NCBI GenBank assembly: GCA_949292205.1
Contig: CASEYR010000002.1
Span: forward strand, 62,001-126,000
Origin: an uncultured Alphaproteobacteria bacterium
Lineage (GTDB): Bacteria > Pseudomonadota > Alphaproteobacteria > CAAHEQ01 > UBA3637
DNA: 64,000 nt
Direction of reading: 5' to 3'
Shown here: positions 1 to 8,274 of the stretch, piece by piece
Position numbering within the stretch: position 1 is the first letter of the stretch
Layout: every line of letters begins with the position of its first letter
Made by a program: the position numbers and the translations under genes
The notes under the pieces: generated by a model
The model's database searches: none
The model's input: the letters and a program-made list of their open reading frames with translations, nothing else
What the model was told of the DNA's origin: nothing

Positions 1-1
1 T

Positions 2-445
2 GCCGCATTTGATATGAAGTTTTTGAATGCCGAGCTTGAGAAATGTGGGCGTCAATCTTTATCGTATGATCGAGTGATTGATACCTTGATTATTGCCCGC
101 CAAAAGTTTCCGGGAAGTCGTGTGAATTTGAACGAGTTGTGTAAGCGTTTTAATGTTGATGCTTCGGCACGAACGGTTCACGGAGCTCTGCTGGATAGCG
201 AGTTATTGGCTGAAGTGTATTTAGAGCTGATTGGCGGACGCGAACCGGGATTCGTTTTAAATGCGTCTCAGAAGAAGCAAGCGGATGTTCCCTCTGTTGT
301 GGCAGAGGCAGTATCTTCGACGCAAAAAACATTTCACGAGCCTCGCTCTTTTGCCGTTTCGGAAGAAGAAACAAAAGCGCATCTTGCTTTTATGCAAAAG
401 ATTCCGAATAATTTATGGGGGATTTCAAAAGAAAATGAAAGCTAA
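2..445 (+). CDS. dnaQ: DNA polymerase III epsilon subunit (3'-5' proofreading exonuclease), C-terminal part
   Basis: The gene enters from the left edge, so the N-terminus with the ExoI DxE motif is missing. The first visible residues, AAFDMKFLNAEL, fit the ExoII region (HNAxFD...N) of DEDDh exonucleases. ARTVHGALLDSELLAEVYL carries the ExoIII H-x4-D pair that supplies the catalytic His and last metal-binding Asp. This is the proofreading subunit of the replicative polymerase. The tail after the exonuclease fold (about 60 residues, ending KIPNNLWG) is where DnaQ binds the alpha subunit. The next gene begins 11 bases before this stop, which suggests co-transcription. Identification is firm; only completeness is lost. 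Confidence 0.93.
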   Translation, partial: AAFDMKFLNAELEKCGRQSLSYDRVIDTLIIARQKFPGSRVNLNELCKRFNVDASARTVHGALLDSELLAEVYLELIGGREPGFVLNASQKKQADVPSVVAEAVSSTQKTFHEPRSFAVSEEETKAHLAFMQKIPNNLWGISKENES

Positions 446-902
446 TTTAATAAGAATGAAACAATTTTGTTGTGTTGGTTTATTATTTGTCTCAATATCA
501 ACACAGGCTCAGATGCTGGACTCATTGTCGGGATTAGCTGTTCAAGGGGCTTTAACGGGACAGTCCGCCTCCTCGGCTGCTCAAGGATTATCTCTTTTAA
601 AACAGACACAAATTCTGCAGGATTTAAATCAAGTTGCCATGGAAATTAAGATGACTTATATGAATGGTTATCAAGGTGTTTCCAAAGCATCTGTTTTAGG
701 TCAGCCATTTCAAGGTTTGTCATGGTCGATTGGTTCCGATACAGCTAGACAGTTTTATATAGAGTTATCTGATTTGGATCAAGCAACGTGTCGTTATTTA
801 GCGACACGCATGACATCGGCACAGAAAGTTCAGATTAACACAAACGGCAGTTCTGCCGATCAGTGTCAACAAACGAATACAATTCGCTTTGTTTTTGATT
901 AA
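435..902 (+). CDS. Small exported protein with a pilin-like C-terminal pattern
   Basis: Unrecognised protein of 155 residues. The ATG overlaps the end of dnaQ; a second in-frame ATG at 456 (MKQFCCVGLLFVSISTQAQ) starts a clean Sec signal peptide with an AxA-type cleavage region, so the mature protein should be periplasmic or secreted. The middle (LSGLAVQGALTGQSASSAAQ) is Gly/Ala/Ser/Gln-rich. The C-terminal 60 residues have the order Cys-xxx-L ... V-x-I-N-x-N-G ... Cys ... N-T-I-x-F-x-F. That resembles the disulphide-closed beta region of some type IV pilin-like proteins, and a similar order is seen in the convergent pilin-like gene just downstream. Function is not known; a minor pilus or surface component is only an inference. 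Confidence 0.6.
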   Translation: MKANLIRMKQFCCVGLLFVSISTQAQMLDSLSGLAVQGALTGQSASSAAQGLSLLKQTQILQDLNQVAMEIKMTYMNGYQGVSKASVLGQPFQGLSWSIGSDTARQFYIELSDLDQATCRYLATRMTSAQKVQINTNGSSADQCQQTNTIRFVFD

Positions 903-905
903 AAA

Positions 906-2126
906 TCAATCACATAAAACATTTGCTCTAGTGATGTTTTTCTGAAAATGTGCTTGTGCAACTCCTTCAGAGATATTTAAAAAGTAAGCCTGACACGATC
1001 CGTTATCCTTGTCTGTCCAATAGAAATAGCCACCGACTTTATTGTGAAGCTCTACCATCGCCGGAGCGCGATTATAGTTTTCCAATAAACAATCTGTGGC
1101 ATCTTGATCACAGCACAACCACCCGTATTCCTCTGATGTCGGTTCTCCGTTTGTATTGTAACAATTTAATGTTTTTGCATTGATTTTATTTAGTTTTTTG
1201 TCATGAGAAATACACCAATTTTTAGCGCTCCACCATGTCATAGTGGGACCCTTCCAAACATATTTATCGGTTTTACCGTCTCCATTTAAATCTAAAGGAA
1301 TAGCGTTATTTTGATTTTGAGCCTCTCCTTTGTCTCGGCATGTTCCAACACCGAGATGATTACAATCTATTGGATTTTCAAAAGCGCAGTACTTTGATGA
1401 GTCAATTTTTCCATCTGATGTTTTACAATCTTCGTTACGAGTACACTCTCCTTCTGAGGTATAACATTGACTATTTTCTGCTGTTCCGGATGTTGTACAG
1501 ATTTCACCGCTTTGACAACAGATTTCACCACACATTTCCCAGCCGTTGGGACACAGACATCTTCCCGAAGAACAAACAGTTCCATTTGGGCAAACAACAT
1601 CGGCACATCTTGGATCCGGAGGAGGAACATCCTTTAAAGTATTCTCAAAAGCAAAAGTCAAAAGGCTCTCCGTTTCAATGGGGCATTGTGTGTCATCCGT
1701 AACAATAACCTCTCCGACTTTTGTTTCAACAGGTAAGGACCAGTCCATATCTAGCAGAGCATTACAAATTCCCTCGGGAATATGATCAACGGATATAGTA
1801 AAGAATCCTGAATTACCATTGTATTCATTAGCAACCGAGACAAGATGCCTGTTTTGAATCAAGTCAACACCGGCATTTGGATGAAATTCATGTAAGTTAA
1901 TATCCATATTCCGAATACGTTGTTGACTGGCAATAAAGGCTCGTTTTTTAACTTCATTGATAATTTCATTGGCGTTATATCTATCCATAGCCCAGCGATA
2001 GCCCATAACACCACCAATGGCCAATACACCCATCAAAGCCAGAACGCCCAGCATTTCTACCATACTCCGTCCCGATTCGTTGTTAAGTTCCTTCTGATTG
2101 ATTGTTTGTTTTTCCTGTTTTACCAT
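906..2126 (-). CDS. Type IV pilin-like protein with cysteine-rich and lectin-like regions
   Basis: 406 residues. Residues about 18-45 form a class III signal: Gly followed by RSMVE, which puts Glu at position 5 of the mature protein, then a hydrophobic helix GVLALMGVLAIGGVMGY. This is the prepilin peptidase site of pilins and pseudopilins. A pilin-like domain follows and ends with a Cys pair (GICNALL ... TQCPIE). Residues about 170-260 are densely cysteine-rich and EGF-like (PNGTVCSSGRCLCPNGWEMC). The last 120 residues look like a C-type-lectin or sulfatase-modifying-like fold (MTWWSAKNWC, GYFYWTDKDNGSCQAYFL). It is probably a surface-exposed adhesive pseudopilin. No pilus assembly genes lie in the window. 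It faces rsmG across a 297-base gap that holds its promoter and the parS sites. Confidence 0.75.
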   Translation of the reverse strand: MVKQEKQTINQKELNNESGRSMVEMLGVLALMGVLAIGGVMGYRWAMDRYNANEIINEVKKRAFIASQQRIRNMDINLHEFHPNAGVDLIQNRHLVSVANEYNGNSGFFTISVDHIPEGICNALLDMDWSLPVETKVGEVIVTDDTQCPIETESLLTFAFENTLKDVPPPDPRCADVVCPNGTVCSSGRCLCPNGWEMCGEICCQSGEICTTSGTAENSQCYTSEGECTRNEDCKTSDGKIDSSKYCAFENPIDCNHLGVGTCRDKGEAQNQNNAIPLDLNGDGKTDKYVWKGPTMTWWSAKNWCISHDKKLNKINAKTLNCYNTNGEPTSEEYGWLCCDQDATDCLLENYNRAPAMVELHNKVGGYFYWTDKDNGSCQAYFLNISEGVAQAHFQKNITRANVLCD

Positions 2127-2358
2127 TTCAGCTTCCCTGTATATCCCTTTTGAATATCTTGATTCTTTTTATCATAAAATAACAATAAAAACAAGTTTTT
2201 TATTTAAATTCATAAGGTAAAATAATGCTTTTTATAAGTTGGTTTAGCTTTCTTTATTGTGTATTACAAAATACGGATGGTATTGTGTATTAAAACAAGA
2301 TATTTTTGGATATATTATCTTAAAAAAAGCTTGCAATTATTTTTTGAAGAAGTTAAAT

Positions 2359-2374
2359 TGTTTCACATGAAACA
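2359..2374. promoter_or_regulatory. parS: parS centromere site 1 (one mismatch)
   Basis: TGTTTCACATGAAACA differs by one base from the bacterial parS consensus TGTTTCACGTGAAACA. It lies 50 bases before rsmG and 22 bases before a perfect copy. Chromosomal parS sites are loaded by ParB to build the partition complex and usually cluster near the origin. The rest of the 297-base gap 2127-2423 is A+T-rich and shows no gene. Confidence 0.92.
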
Positions 2375-2395
2375 TTTTAAGGAGTGATACCAAAT

Positions 2396-2411
2396 TGTTT
2401 CACGTGAAACA
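2396..2411. promoter_or_regulatory. parS: parS centromere site 2 (perfect consensus)
   Basis: TGTTTCACGTGAAACA matches the 16-bp parS consensus exactly and is a full palindrome. It ends 12 bases before the first rsmG ATG and touches the ribosome-binding stretch AAAAAGGAAA, so ParB bound here could also repress the rsmG-parA-parB operon. The two sites start 37 bp apart, roughly the same face of the helix apart from half a turn. Confidence 0.96.
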
Positions 2412-2423
2412 AAAAGGAAATAG

Positions 2424-3023
2424 ATGATGTCAGGGATGTATATTCAGCAAGCAGAAGCAGATTTAAGACAATATGTCGCTTTATTAAAGCAGTGGCAAAA
2501 AGCAATCAATCTTGTTTCTCCTTCTACTCTGGATGATGTATGGAATCGGCATATTATGGATTCCGCTCAATTATATTCATTTATTCCTTCAGAATCTACT
2601 TCATTGGTTGATATGGGATCTGGGGCCGGTTTCCCAGGGATGGTTTTGGCCATTTTAAATAAAGCCAATCAAGGGGGATTAAAGGATATTTATTTAATTG
2701 AAAGTGATACCAAAAAGTGTTTATTTTTAAGGGAAGTTGCTCGACAATTATCGGTTCCCGTTACGGTTTTAAATCAACGATTGGAAACGGTTTCCGGTAT
2801 TTCTGCTGATGTAGTAACGGCACGGGCCTTGGCTTCTTTTGAACAATTATTAAAATGGGGAAAATCTTTTATTACACCACAAACAACATGCTTATTTTTA
2901 AAAGGGGAAAATGTAGAATCTGAACTATCCCCCTGCCCCATTTCGTGTCACATTGAAAAGATAAACAGCATAACAAATAAAAAGAGTTTTATTATTAAAG
3001 CAACGGAGATAATTTATGACTAA
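2424..3023 (+). CDS. rsmG: 16S rRNA (guanine-527-N7)-methyltransferase RsmG
   Basis: 199 residues, the usual length of GidB/RsmG. It methylates G527 of 16S rRNA with S-adenosylmethionine; loss gives low-level streptomycin resistance in many bacteria. Visible marks are the N-terminal helix with KQWQKAINLVSPSTLDDVWNRHIMDS, the SAM motif LVDMGSGAGFPGMVLAI (about residues 60-76) and ARALASFEQLLKWG. Two ATGs lie side by side at 2424 and 2427 behind AAAGGAAA. The gene overlaps parA by 8 bases, a common gidB-parA-parB arrangement. Here parS sites, not mnmG (gidA), lie directly upstream. Confidence 0.95.
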   Translation: MMSGMYIQQAEADLRQYVALLKQWQKAINLVSPSTLDDVWNRHIMDSAQLYSFIPSESTSLVDMGSGAGFPGMVLAILNKANQGGLKDIYLIESDTKKCLFLREVARQLSVPVTVLNQRLETVSGISADVVTARALASFEQLLKWGKSFITPQTTCLFLKGENVESELSPCPISCHIEKINSITNKKSFIIKATEIIYD

Positions 3024-3798
3024 ACCACGTATTTTTTCAATATCCAATCAAAAAGGCGGCGTCGGTAAAACAACAACGACAGTCAATCTGGCAACAGCAT
3101 TAGCCGCTTTGGAAAAGAAAGTTTTGATTATTGATTTAGATCCGCAAGGAAACGCAACGGTTAGTTTAGGTGGGCAACGCCGATTAGGAAATTATAACTC
3201 TTATACTGTTTTGACGGGGCGTCATACGGTGGCTGAAAGTGTTATGAAAACAGATATTCCCTATTTATATATTTTGCCGGCCAGTCAAGAATTATTAGGG
3301 GTTGATATTGAATTAGCCGATGTAGATCGTCCGCAGTTTTTCCTGAAAAATGCATTAGATAATTTATCTGATTTTGATTATGTTTTTATTGATTGTCCGC
3401 CGGCAGTCGGTTTATTAACCATGAATGCTTTGGTTGCTTCTACATCGGTCATTATTCCGGTTCAGTGCGAGTACTTAGCTCTGGAAGGTGTTGCCGATTT
3501 AATTAAGACAATTGAGCGTGTTAAAAAGAATTTTAATCCGGATTTAGAAATTCATGGAATTGTGATGACAATGTTTGATGGGCGATCTAACCTGTCAAAA
3601 TCAGTTGTAAATGATGTTCGTGAATTTTTTGGTCATTTGGTTTATGAAACGGTTATTCCACGCAATGTTCGCATACCTGAAGCTCCCTCACACGGTAAAC
3701 CCGTTATGTTGTATGATTTTAGAAGTGTTGGGGCTCAAAGCTATATTCGCTTGGCCGGTGAGGTTTTAAAGCGGGAAAAAGAAAAGAATATGATTTAG
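3016..3798 (+). CDS. parA: Chromosome-partitioning ATPase ParA
   Basis: 260 residues. It is a deviant-Walker ATPase that moves or positions ParB-parS complexes during chromosome segregation. The N-terminal NQKGGVGKTTTTVNLA is the deviant Walker A box with the signature lysine. DLDPQGNAT is the A' motif and YVFIDCPPAVGLLTMNAL is Walker B. The start has a good GGAG 6-7 bases upstream and overlaps rsmG. Length and motifs fit chromosomal ParA/Soj rather than the larger plasmid type with an N-terminal HTH. parB follows after 16 bases, and two parS sites lie about 600 bp upstream. Confidence 0.96.
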   Translation: MTKPRIFSISNQKGGVGKTTTTVNLATALAALEKKVLIIDLDPQGNATVSLGGQRRLGNYNSYTVLTGRHTVAESVMKTDIPYLYILPASQELLGVDIELADVDRPQFFLKNALDNLSDFDYVFIDCPPAVGLLTMNALVASTSVIIPVQCEYLALEGVADLIKTIERVKKNFNPDLEIHGIVMTMFDGRSNLSKSVVNDVREFFGHLVYETVIPRNVRIPEAPSHGKPVMLYDFRSVGAQSYIRLAGEVLKREKEKNMI

Positions 3799-3814
3799 AT
3801 AATAGGAGTTTAAT

Positions 3815-4726
3815 ATGGAAAGAAGTCTGGGTTTGGGTAAAGGATTGAGTGCGTTAATGGGAGATGATTTTAATCAATCTGTTCCGGTTCAGCCTGAAAA
3901 AGAAGCCCCTGTTGGCGGTATTACACTGGTTGAAATCAGCTTATTGGTTCCAAGTCCGTTTCAACCGCGTCGTGTTTTTGCTCCGGAAGCTCTAGCCGAT
4001 TTAGTGCGTTCTATTCGAGAAAAGGGCGTTTTACAACCTTTGCTGGTTCGTCGTCATCCGACCCATGAGCATATGTATGAGATTATAGCCGGTGAGCGTC
4101 GTTTCCGTGCCTCTAAGGAAGCAGGATTAAAACAAATACCTGTTATTGTTAAGGATTTTGATGATAAAGCAGCTTTAGAAGTTGCTTTGATTGAAAACCT
4201 GCAACGAGAAGATTTGAATCCGTTAGAAGAAGGGGAAGCATATCGTCGGCTATTGAATGAATTTCATTATACGCAAGAAGAGTTATCTCAAGTTGTTGGA
4301 AAAAGCCGAAGTCATGTTGCAAATATGATGCGTTTATTGGACTTGCCGGATGATATTAAACAATTGGTTGAAAAAAAAGAATTAACTATCGGACATGCAA
4401 GAGCTTTATTAAATGCCGAAAATCCTTCTTTGCTGGCGTCCGAGGTAATTAAAAAAGGATTAAGTGTCCGAGAAACTGAGAAAATGGCCGTCAATAAAGG
4501 GGGTGTTAAGTCTCATAAAAAGGCATCTAATTCAAAGAAAAAAATTACATATCAAAAAGATAGTGATATTTTAGCTTTGGAAAACGAGTTGGCAAACCTG
4601 TTAAAAACACAGGTTTCAATCAATTGGAATGGAACCGGTGGTGAAGTTATTATCAGCTATGATAATTTAGAAAAGCTGGATATTATCTTACAAAGATTGA
4701 CGGCGATGGGTGCTATTAACGAATAA
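3815..4726 (+). CDS. parB: ParB chromosome-partitioning CTPase/DNA-binding protein
   Basis: 303 residues. The N-terminal LGLGKGLSALMGD is the ParA-stimulating peptide of Spo0J/ParB proteins. PSPFQPRRVF, then GERRFRASKEAG and ENLQREDLNPLEEGEAYRRL, form the CTP-binding ParB/Srx domain. The helix-turn-helix (YTQEELSQVVGKSRSHVANMMRLL, about residues 160-185) reads parS. The C-terminal about 60 residues (ALENELANLLKTQVSINW... LQRLTAMG) are the dimerisation domain. The ribosome site TAGGAG sits 7 bases before the ATG. Together with parA and the two upstream parS sites it makes a complete partition module. Confidence 0.96.
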   Translation: MERSLGLGKGLSALMGDDFNQSVPVQPEKEAPVGGITLVEISLLVPSPFQPRRVFAPEALADLVRSIREKGVLQPLLVRRHPTHEHMYEIIAGERRFRASKEAGLKQIPVIVKDFDDKAALEVALIENLQREDLNPLEEGEAYRRLLNEFHYTQEELSQVVGKSRSHVANMMRLLDLPDDIKQLVEKKELTIGHARALLNAENPSLLASEVIKKGLSVRETEKMAVNKGGVKSHKKASNSKKKITYQKDSDILALENELANLLKTQVSINWNGTGGEVIISYDNLEKLDIILQRLTAMGAINE

Positions 4727-4738
4727 TGGATATATAAA

Positions 4739-4814
4739 GTAATTACAATTTTTAGACTTAAGAATAATTTTGGAATTACATGTATTGATTTACAAATAAA
4801 ATAATGTAATTACA
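4739..4814. repeat. Two GTAATTAC palindromes in the parB-miaA gap
   Basis: The 128-base gap between convergent parB and miaA is very A+T-rich and holds GTAATTAC at 4739 and TGTAATTACA at 4805. Related halves (AAGTAATTA) occur near 4847-4857. The same palindrome recurs at 8214 (TTGTAATTACAA) and 8257 (TTTGTAATTACAAA), around the xseA/M23-peptidase junction. It could be a regulator's operator or simply A+T-rich coincidence. No function is assigned. Confidence 0.35.
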
Positions 4815-4854
4815 AAGTTATTCTTTTTTGTTGTATTAAGTAATTAAAAAGTAA

Positions 4855-5703
4855 TTATATCTGATTGATATTAAAGTCATTAATTGATTCTAAAATCATA
4901 TCACTTTTGATTTGATGACGAAACCAAGTTATTTGTCGTTTAGCGTAGTGACGTGTGGATAAAATAGCTTGTTCACACATTTCTTCTTTAGAGATATCTC
5001 CTTGTAAATAAGAGATAATTTCAGGCACACCGATTGCTTTTAAAACGCCTCCGGTTGGTTTTAATGTCAGTAAATGTTCAATCTCTTGAATACCCCCCTG
5101 CTCTATCATTTGATGAAAACGAATGGCACATCGTTCATACAGAAAGGATCTTGGCGGATTCACAAAAATGATTTGAAAATCAGCATCTAAAAGCTTTTCT
5201 TTTGGTTGTTTCGTAAAATAAGACAGGGGCTTTCCTGTGGTTAATTGAACTTCTAATGCTCGCCGTAACCGTTGAGGATCAACAGCCGGACAATCTATAA
5301 CTTGCTTTCTGACATCATCAATATCCATGTTGCGAACCTGTTTTCGGATATCTTCGTCAACATCAGGTATCCTATTGATACCATTAACTAAAGAAGATAT
5401 GTAAAGCCCTGTTCCACCAACAAGAACCGGATTTTCCGTTTCTTTTAAAACAGGAACAACACGACTGAGCCAATCTTGAACCGAGCTTTGAAAATAAGCG
5501 TCGGCATAACCGTATAATAAGTGGGGAATACCTTGCATTTCCTGTGATGTCGGTCGAGCGGATATCAGTGTTAAATCTTTATATATTTGCATCGCATCGG
5601 CATTGATAACCGAACCGTCTATTTCTTTTGCAATCTTAATCGCTAAAGCTGATTTTCCACTGGCCGTCGGGCCGATAATAACTCTGATTTTTTTGTTCGC
5701 CAT
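4855..5703 (-). CDS. miaA: tRNA dimethylallyltransferase MiaA
   Basis: 282 residues. It transfers the dimethylallyl group to N6 of A37 in tRNAs that read codons starting with U. GPTASGKSALA near the N-terminus is the P-loop. INADAMQIYKDL carries the DxxQxY substrate motif (usually DSMQVY; here DAMQIY). VGGTGLYISSLVNGI is the second conserved block, and RRALEVQLTTGKPLS plus the C-terminal STRHYAKRQITWFRHQ are family signatures. It is slightly shorter than E. coli MiaA (316). It stands alone on the minus strand between parB and lptE, with lptE diverging from it. Confidence 0.94.
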   Translation of the reverse strand: MANKKIRVIIGPTASGKSALAIKIAKEIDGSVINADAMQIYKDLTLISARPTSQEMQGIPHLLYGYADAYFQSSVQDWLSRVVPVLKETENPVLVGGTGLYISSLVNGINRIPDVDEDIRKQVRNMDIDDVRKQVIDCPAVDPQRLRRALEVQLTTGKPLSYFTKQPKEKLLDADFQIIFVNPPRSFLYERCAIRFHQMIEQGGIQEIEHLLTLKPTGGVLKAIGVPEIISYLQGDISKEEMCEQAILSTRHYAKRQITWFRHQIKSDMILESINDFNINQI

Positions 5704-5794
5704 AATTTGTCCTTTTTTAGAAAAGGTATCTTATTTTTGCTTGTTTTTCAAGTGAAAATCGTTATAATAGAGTAAAATGTAAAGAGGAATGTTT

Positions 5795-6307
5795 ATGAAA
5801 AAAAATATATATGGAATCGTGTTGACCGGTTTTTTATTGTTAAGCGGATGTGGCTTTAGACCACTATATGGATTCCAAACAAATCCTGAGGTTATCCGTA
5901 AGTCTGCTCAAATTGAAGTTGAACCCGTTGTCGGCGATGGGGGATATCAAATGGGATTGATTTTAAAAGAAAAATTAAATCCTAATACACTCTCGTTACC
6001 TAAAAAATATCAGTTGAAAGCTGTTATTGATAAACCCTCTTTCTATGACCAGAGTATTCAAGGCGATAATTTTGCCAGCTTGGAAAAAATGACTCTGACC
6101 GTTCATTATACACTAACGGATATCGAATCTAAAACCGTTTTGGTTTCTTCCTCCAGTACCTTGAGTGGGTCTTATAATATTATTCAAGAGCCCTATGCAA
6201 CCATAACCGCAAAAGAAAAAACGTATCAAAATTTGGTTCAAGCTCTGTCAAATGAAATCGTCTTGCATATGATGGCTTATTTAAAAGGGGATGATCGTGA
6301 AAGCTAA
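5795..6307 (+). CDS. lptE: LPS-assembly lipoprotein LptE
   Basis: 170 residues from the ATG at 5795. That start is preferred over 5789 because GAGG at 5784-5787 then lies 7 rather than 1 base upstream. MKKNIYGIVLTGFLLLSGCG is a lipoprotein signal with lipobox LSGC. The mature protein starts CGFRPLYGF, the hallmark start of alphaproteobacterial LptE. LptE plugs the LptD barrel in the outer membrane and helps deliver LPS to the surface. The gene overlaps holA by 17 bases; the lptE-holA pair is conserved in Gram-negatives, usually behind leuS, which is not present here. Confidence 0.87.
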   Translation: MKKNIYGIVLTGFLLLSGCGFRPLYGFQTNPEVIRKSAQIEVEPVVGDGGYQMGLILKEKLNPNTLSLPKKYQLKAVIDKPSFYDQSIQGDNFASLEKMTLTVHYTLTDIESKTVLVSSSSTLSGSYNIIQEPYATITAKEKTYQNLVQALSNEIVLHMMAYLKGDDRES

Positions 6308-7322
6308 ACCGTTGCAGGTATCAGCTCTGAAGCCTCAGATTCAAAAGACTTTTAAGGGAGCTCTGGTTTTTGGACCGGATTTTGGTGTTGCTCAGGAAAT
6401 ATCAGAGCAAATTGCTCGATTTATTGTATCAGATCTGCAGGATACATTTTGTGTCGTTAAAATAACACCTCAACAAATAAAGGAAATTCCAAGCTTACTC
6501 TTAGATGAGGGAAACGGTGTTTCGTTGATGGGCGGACGAAAGCTGATTTGGGTTAAAGATGCCGATAATACGGTTACAGATGCGGTTTCTGCGTTTTTAT
6601 CCTATTGTCAGACAGATTCTTTTTTGTTATTAAGTGCCGGTAATTTAACACGGACTTCTTCTTTAAGAACATTTTGTGAGTCTAATCAAAGTCTTTTAAG
6701 TATTGCTTGCTATGCAGAAGAATCTAAAGACGTGGCTGTTTTTATTCGGGGTATTTTGAATGAAAAAGGTATTCAAATACAACCTGATGTCTTAATGTTA
6801 TTGGTTGAACGGTTAAGCGAAAATAGATTGATAACTCGGCGTGAACTGGATAAGTTAATCACTTATCTTGGCGAACAAAAGATGGTTACAGCCGATGATG
6901 TTCGCGCCATTATAACGGATACGGTTGATGCGTCTACGGATATTTTGTGTTGTGCTATTTGTGAAGGCGATCAAAAGAAAGCAGATAAAGAATACCATTT
7001 GATGTTATTAAATGGGGAAACTCCGGTCGGAATTATTCGTATTTTATCAAATTATTTCAATAAATTATTAGAAGCATCAGAAGTTTTTGACTCAAGCGGT
7101 CAGATAGATATGGCAATTAAAAAAGTATTGAGACCGGCCCAGTTTCAATTAAAAGAAAGTGTCTTAAGACAAATTAGAATTTGGAAAAAAAGCTATATTT
7201 TAAAAGTATTATCTTTATTATTAGAGGCTGAAAAACAAGTTAAAAGTACCGGTTTTCCGGCTGAATTGATTTTGGATCGTGTGATTATTCAAATAACGGG
7301 CGTTGCTAAAAGATACAAGTAG
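6291..7322 (+). CDS. holA: DNA polymerase III delta subunit HolA
   Basis: 343 residues, normal for delta. It opens the sliding clamp as part of the clamp-loader complex. The N-terminal region GALVFGPDFGVAQEISEQIARF followed by LLDEGNGVSLMGGRKLIWVKDA fits the HolA AAA-like domain 1 (the (S/G)LFxxRRL-type clamp-binding loop). LVERLSENRLITRRELDKLITYLG matches the conserved lid region that binds the clamp loader, and STDILCCAICEGDQKKADK follows. It overlaps lptE and is presumably co-translated. It is convergent with the M23 peptidase. Confidence 0.92.
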   Translation: MIVKAKPLQVSALKPQIQKTFKGALVFGPDFGVAQEISEQIARFIVSDLQDTFCVVKITPQQIKEIPSLLLDEGNGVSLMGGRKLIWVKDADNTVTDAVSAFLSYCQTDSFLLLSAGNLTRTSSLRTFCESNQSLLSIACYAEESKDVAVFIRGILNEKGIQIQPDVLMLLVERLSENRLITRRELDKLITYLGEQKMVTADDVRAIITDTVDASTDILCCAICEGDQKKADKEYHLMLLNGETPVGIIRILSNYFNKLLEASEVFDSSGQIDMAIKKVLRPAQFQLKESVLRQIRIWKKSYILKVLSLLLEAEKQVKSTGFPAELILDRVIIQITGVAKRYK

Positions 7323-7362
7323 CGGATACTTGCCCGTCTTTTCGTTGTTCTGATAAGTTAAT

Positions 7363-7414
7363 AAAAAAGTATTTTAATTCAATGTCTTCTATTGACTATT
7401 GGAAATACTTTTTT
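7363..7414. terminator. Candidate bidirectional terminator between holA and the M23 peptidase
   Basis: AAAAAAGTATTT pairs with AAATACTTTTTT across a 28-base loop, giving runs of U in both directions. It lies between two convergent genes and overlaps the last codons of the peptidase. The long loop and A/T-only stem make it weaker than a classic intrinsic terminator. Confidence 0.45.
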
Positions 7415-8274
7415 TTCTGAAACAGTGTTTCCGGATCTATCCGAACACCAAACCATGTCACTGTAAAATGAAGATGAGGACCGGTAGCGCGACCTGTCAT
7501 ACCGACTTCTCCGATTTTATCACCAGGCTGAACGATTTGATTTTCTTGAACATTTATATGACTCAAATGAGAATAACTGGAAAAAACACCATAACCGTGA
7601 TCAATTAAAATTGTTTGACCGGAATAAAACATATCCGGATGTATTAGTTTGATAACACCTTTTGCGGGAGCAATAACGGGGGTTCCGATCGGGGCAGCAT
7701 AATCCGTTCCGCTGTGTCCTTGCGTTTTAATACCGTTGAGCAATCTTCTGGAGCCAAATTCACTAGATATACGCTTGAATTGTTTTAGAGGGCGTATCCA
7801 TTGAGTTGGAAATTCTGTAAAATCAGAATGTTGCCTGTTTTTTCTCATCAGTAAAAACTCTGATTCAATTCTTTTTTGATCATGAGTGTTCGGAGTTACC
7901 TGACGGGGTGGTAATCCATTGACAACTTCTTCTTTCCAAAAGCGTTTTTGGACGGGAAAGGTTTGTTTTTCTATGCCTGTATCGGTTTTGATATATAAAC
8001 TCAGTTGTGTGCAATCTTGGGGTAATCCTAAGATGAACTGCCCATCTGAAGTTCTTGAAATTAAAGTCATATCACTTTCCTGACCGTTATTCAAAAATGC
8101 CGAATCTACGTAGATTTCTTCATGGGGAGTAAGGTGTCCATAAACAAGTTGTCCCTCTATCAAAGGTGTTTGAAAGGTGAGTGCTTGGGTTTTTGTTAGT
8201 ATAAATAAGTCTATTGTAATTACAAAGAACATCAATAAGTATTTTTCTGGTATTATTTTGTAATTACAAATCAT
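7396..8274 (-). CDS. Exported M23 (LytM-type) metallopeptidase
   Basis: 292 residues from the ATG at 8274. That start overlaps the xseA stop by 11 bases, as expected for a coupled pair, and gives an N-terminal signal/anchor (KYLLMFFVITIDLFILTKTQA). A second ATG at 8232 is possible. The C-terminal half is a complete LAS-type domain: ISSEFGSRRLLNG, the zinc ligands in QGHSGTDYAAPIGTP, then GYGVFSSYSHLS and the catalytic PHLHFTVTWFG. It likely cuts peptidoglycan cross-links or activates amidases in the periplasm. The N-terminal 150 residues are not recognised but resemble the beta-rich leader domains of similar alphaproteobacterial peptidases. Confidence 0.85.
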   Translation of the reverse strand: MICNYKIIPEKYLLMFFVITIDLFILTKTQALTFQTPLIEGQLVYGHLTPHEEIYVDSAFLNNGQESDMTLISRTSDGQFILGLPQDCTQLSLYIKTDTGIEKQTFPVQKRFWKEEVVNGLPPRQVTPNTHDQKRIESEFLLMRKNRQHSDFTEFPTQWIRPLKQFKRISSEFGSRRLLNGIKTQGHSGTDYAAPIGTPVIAPAKGVIKLIHPDMFYSGQTILIDHGYGVFSSYSHLSHINVQENQIVQPGDKIGEVGMTGRATGPHLHFTVTWFGVRIDPETLFQKKKYFQ

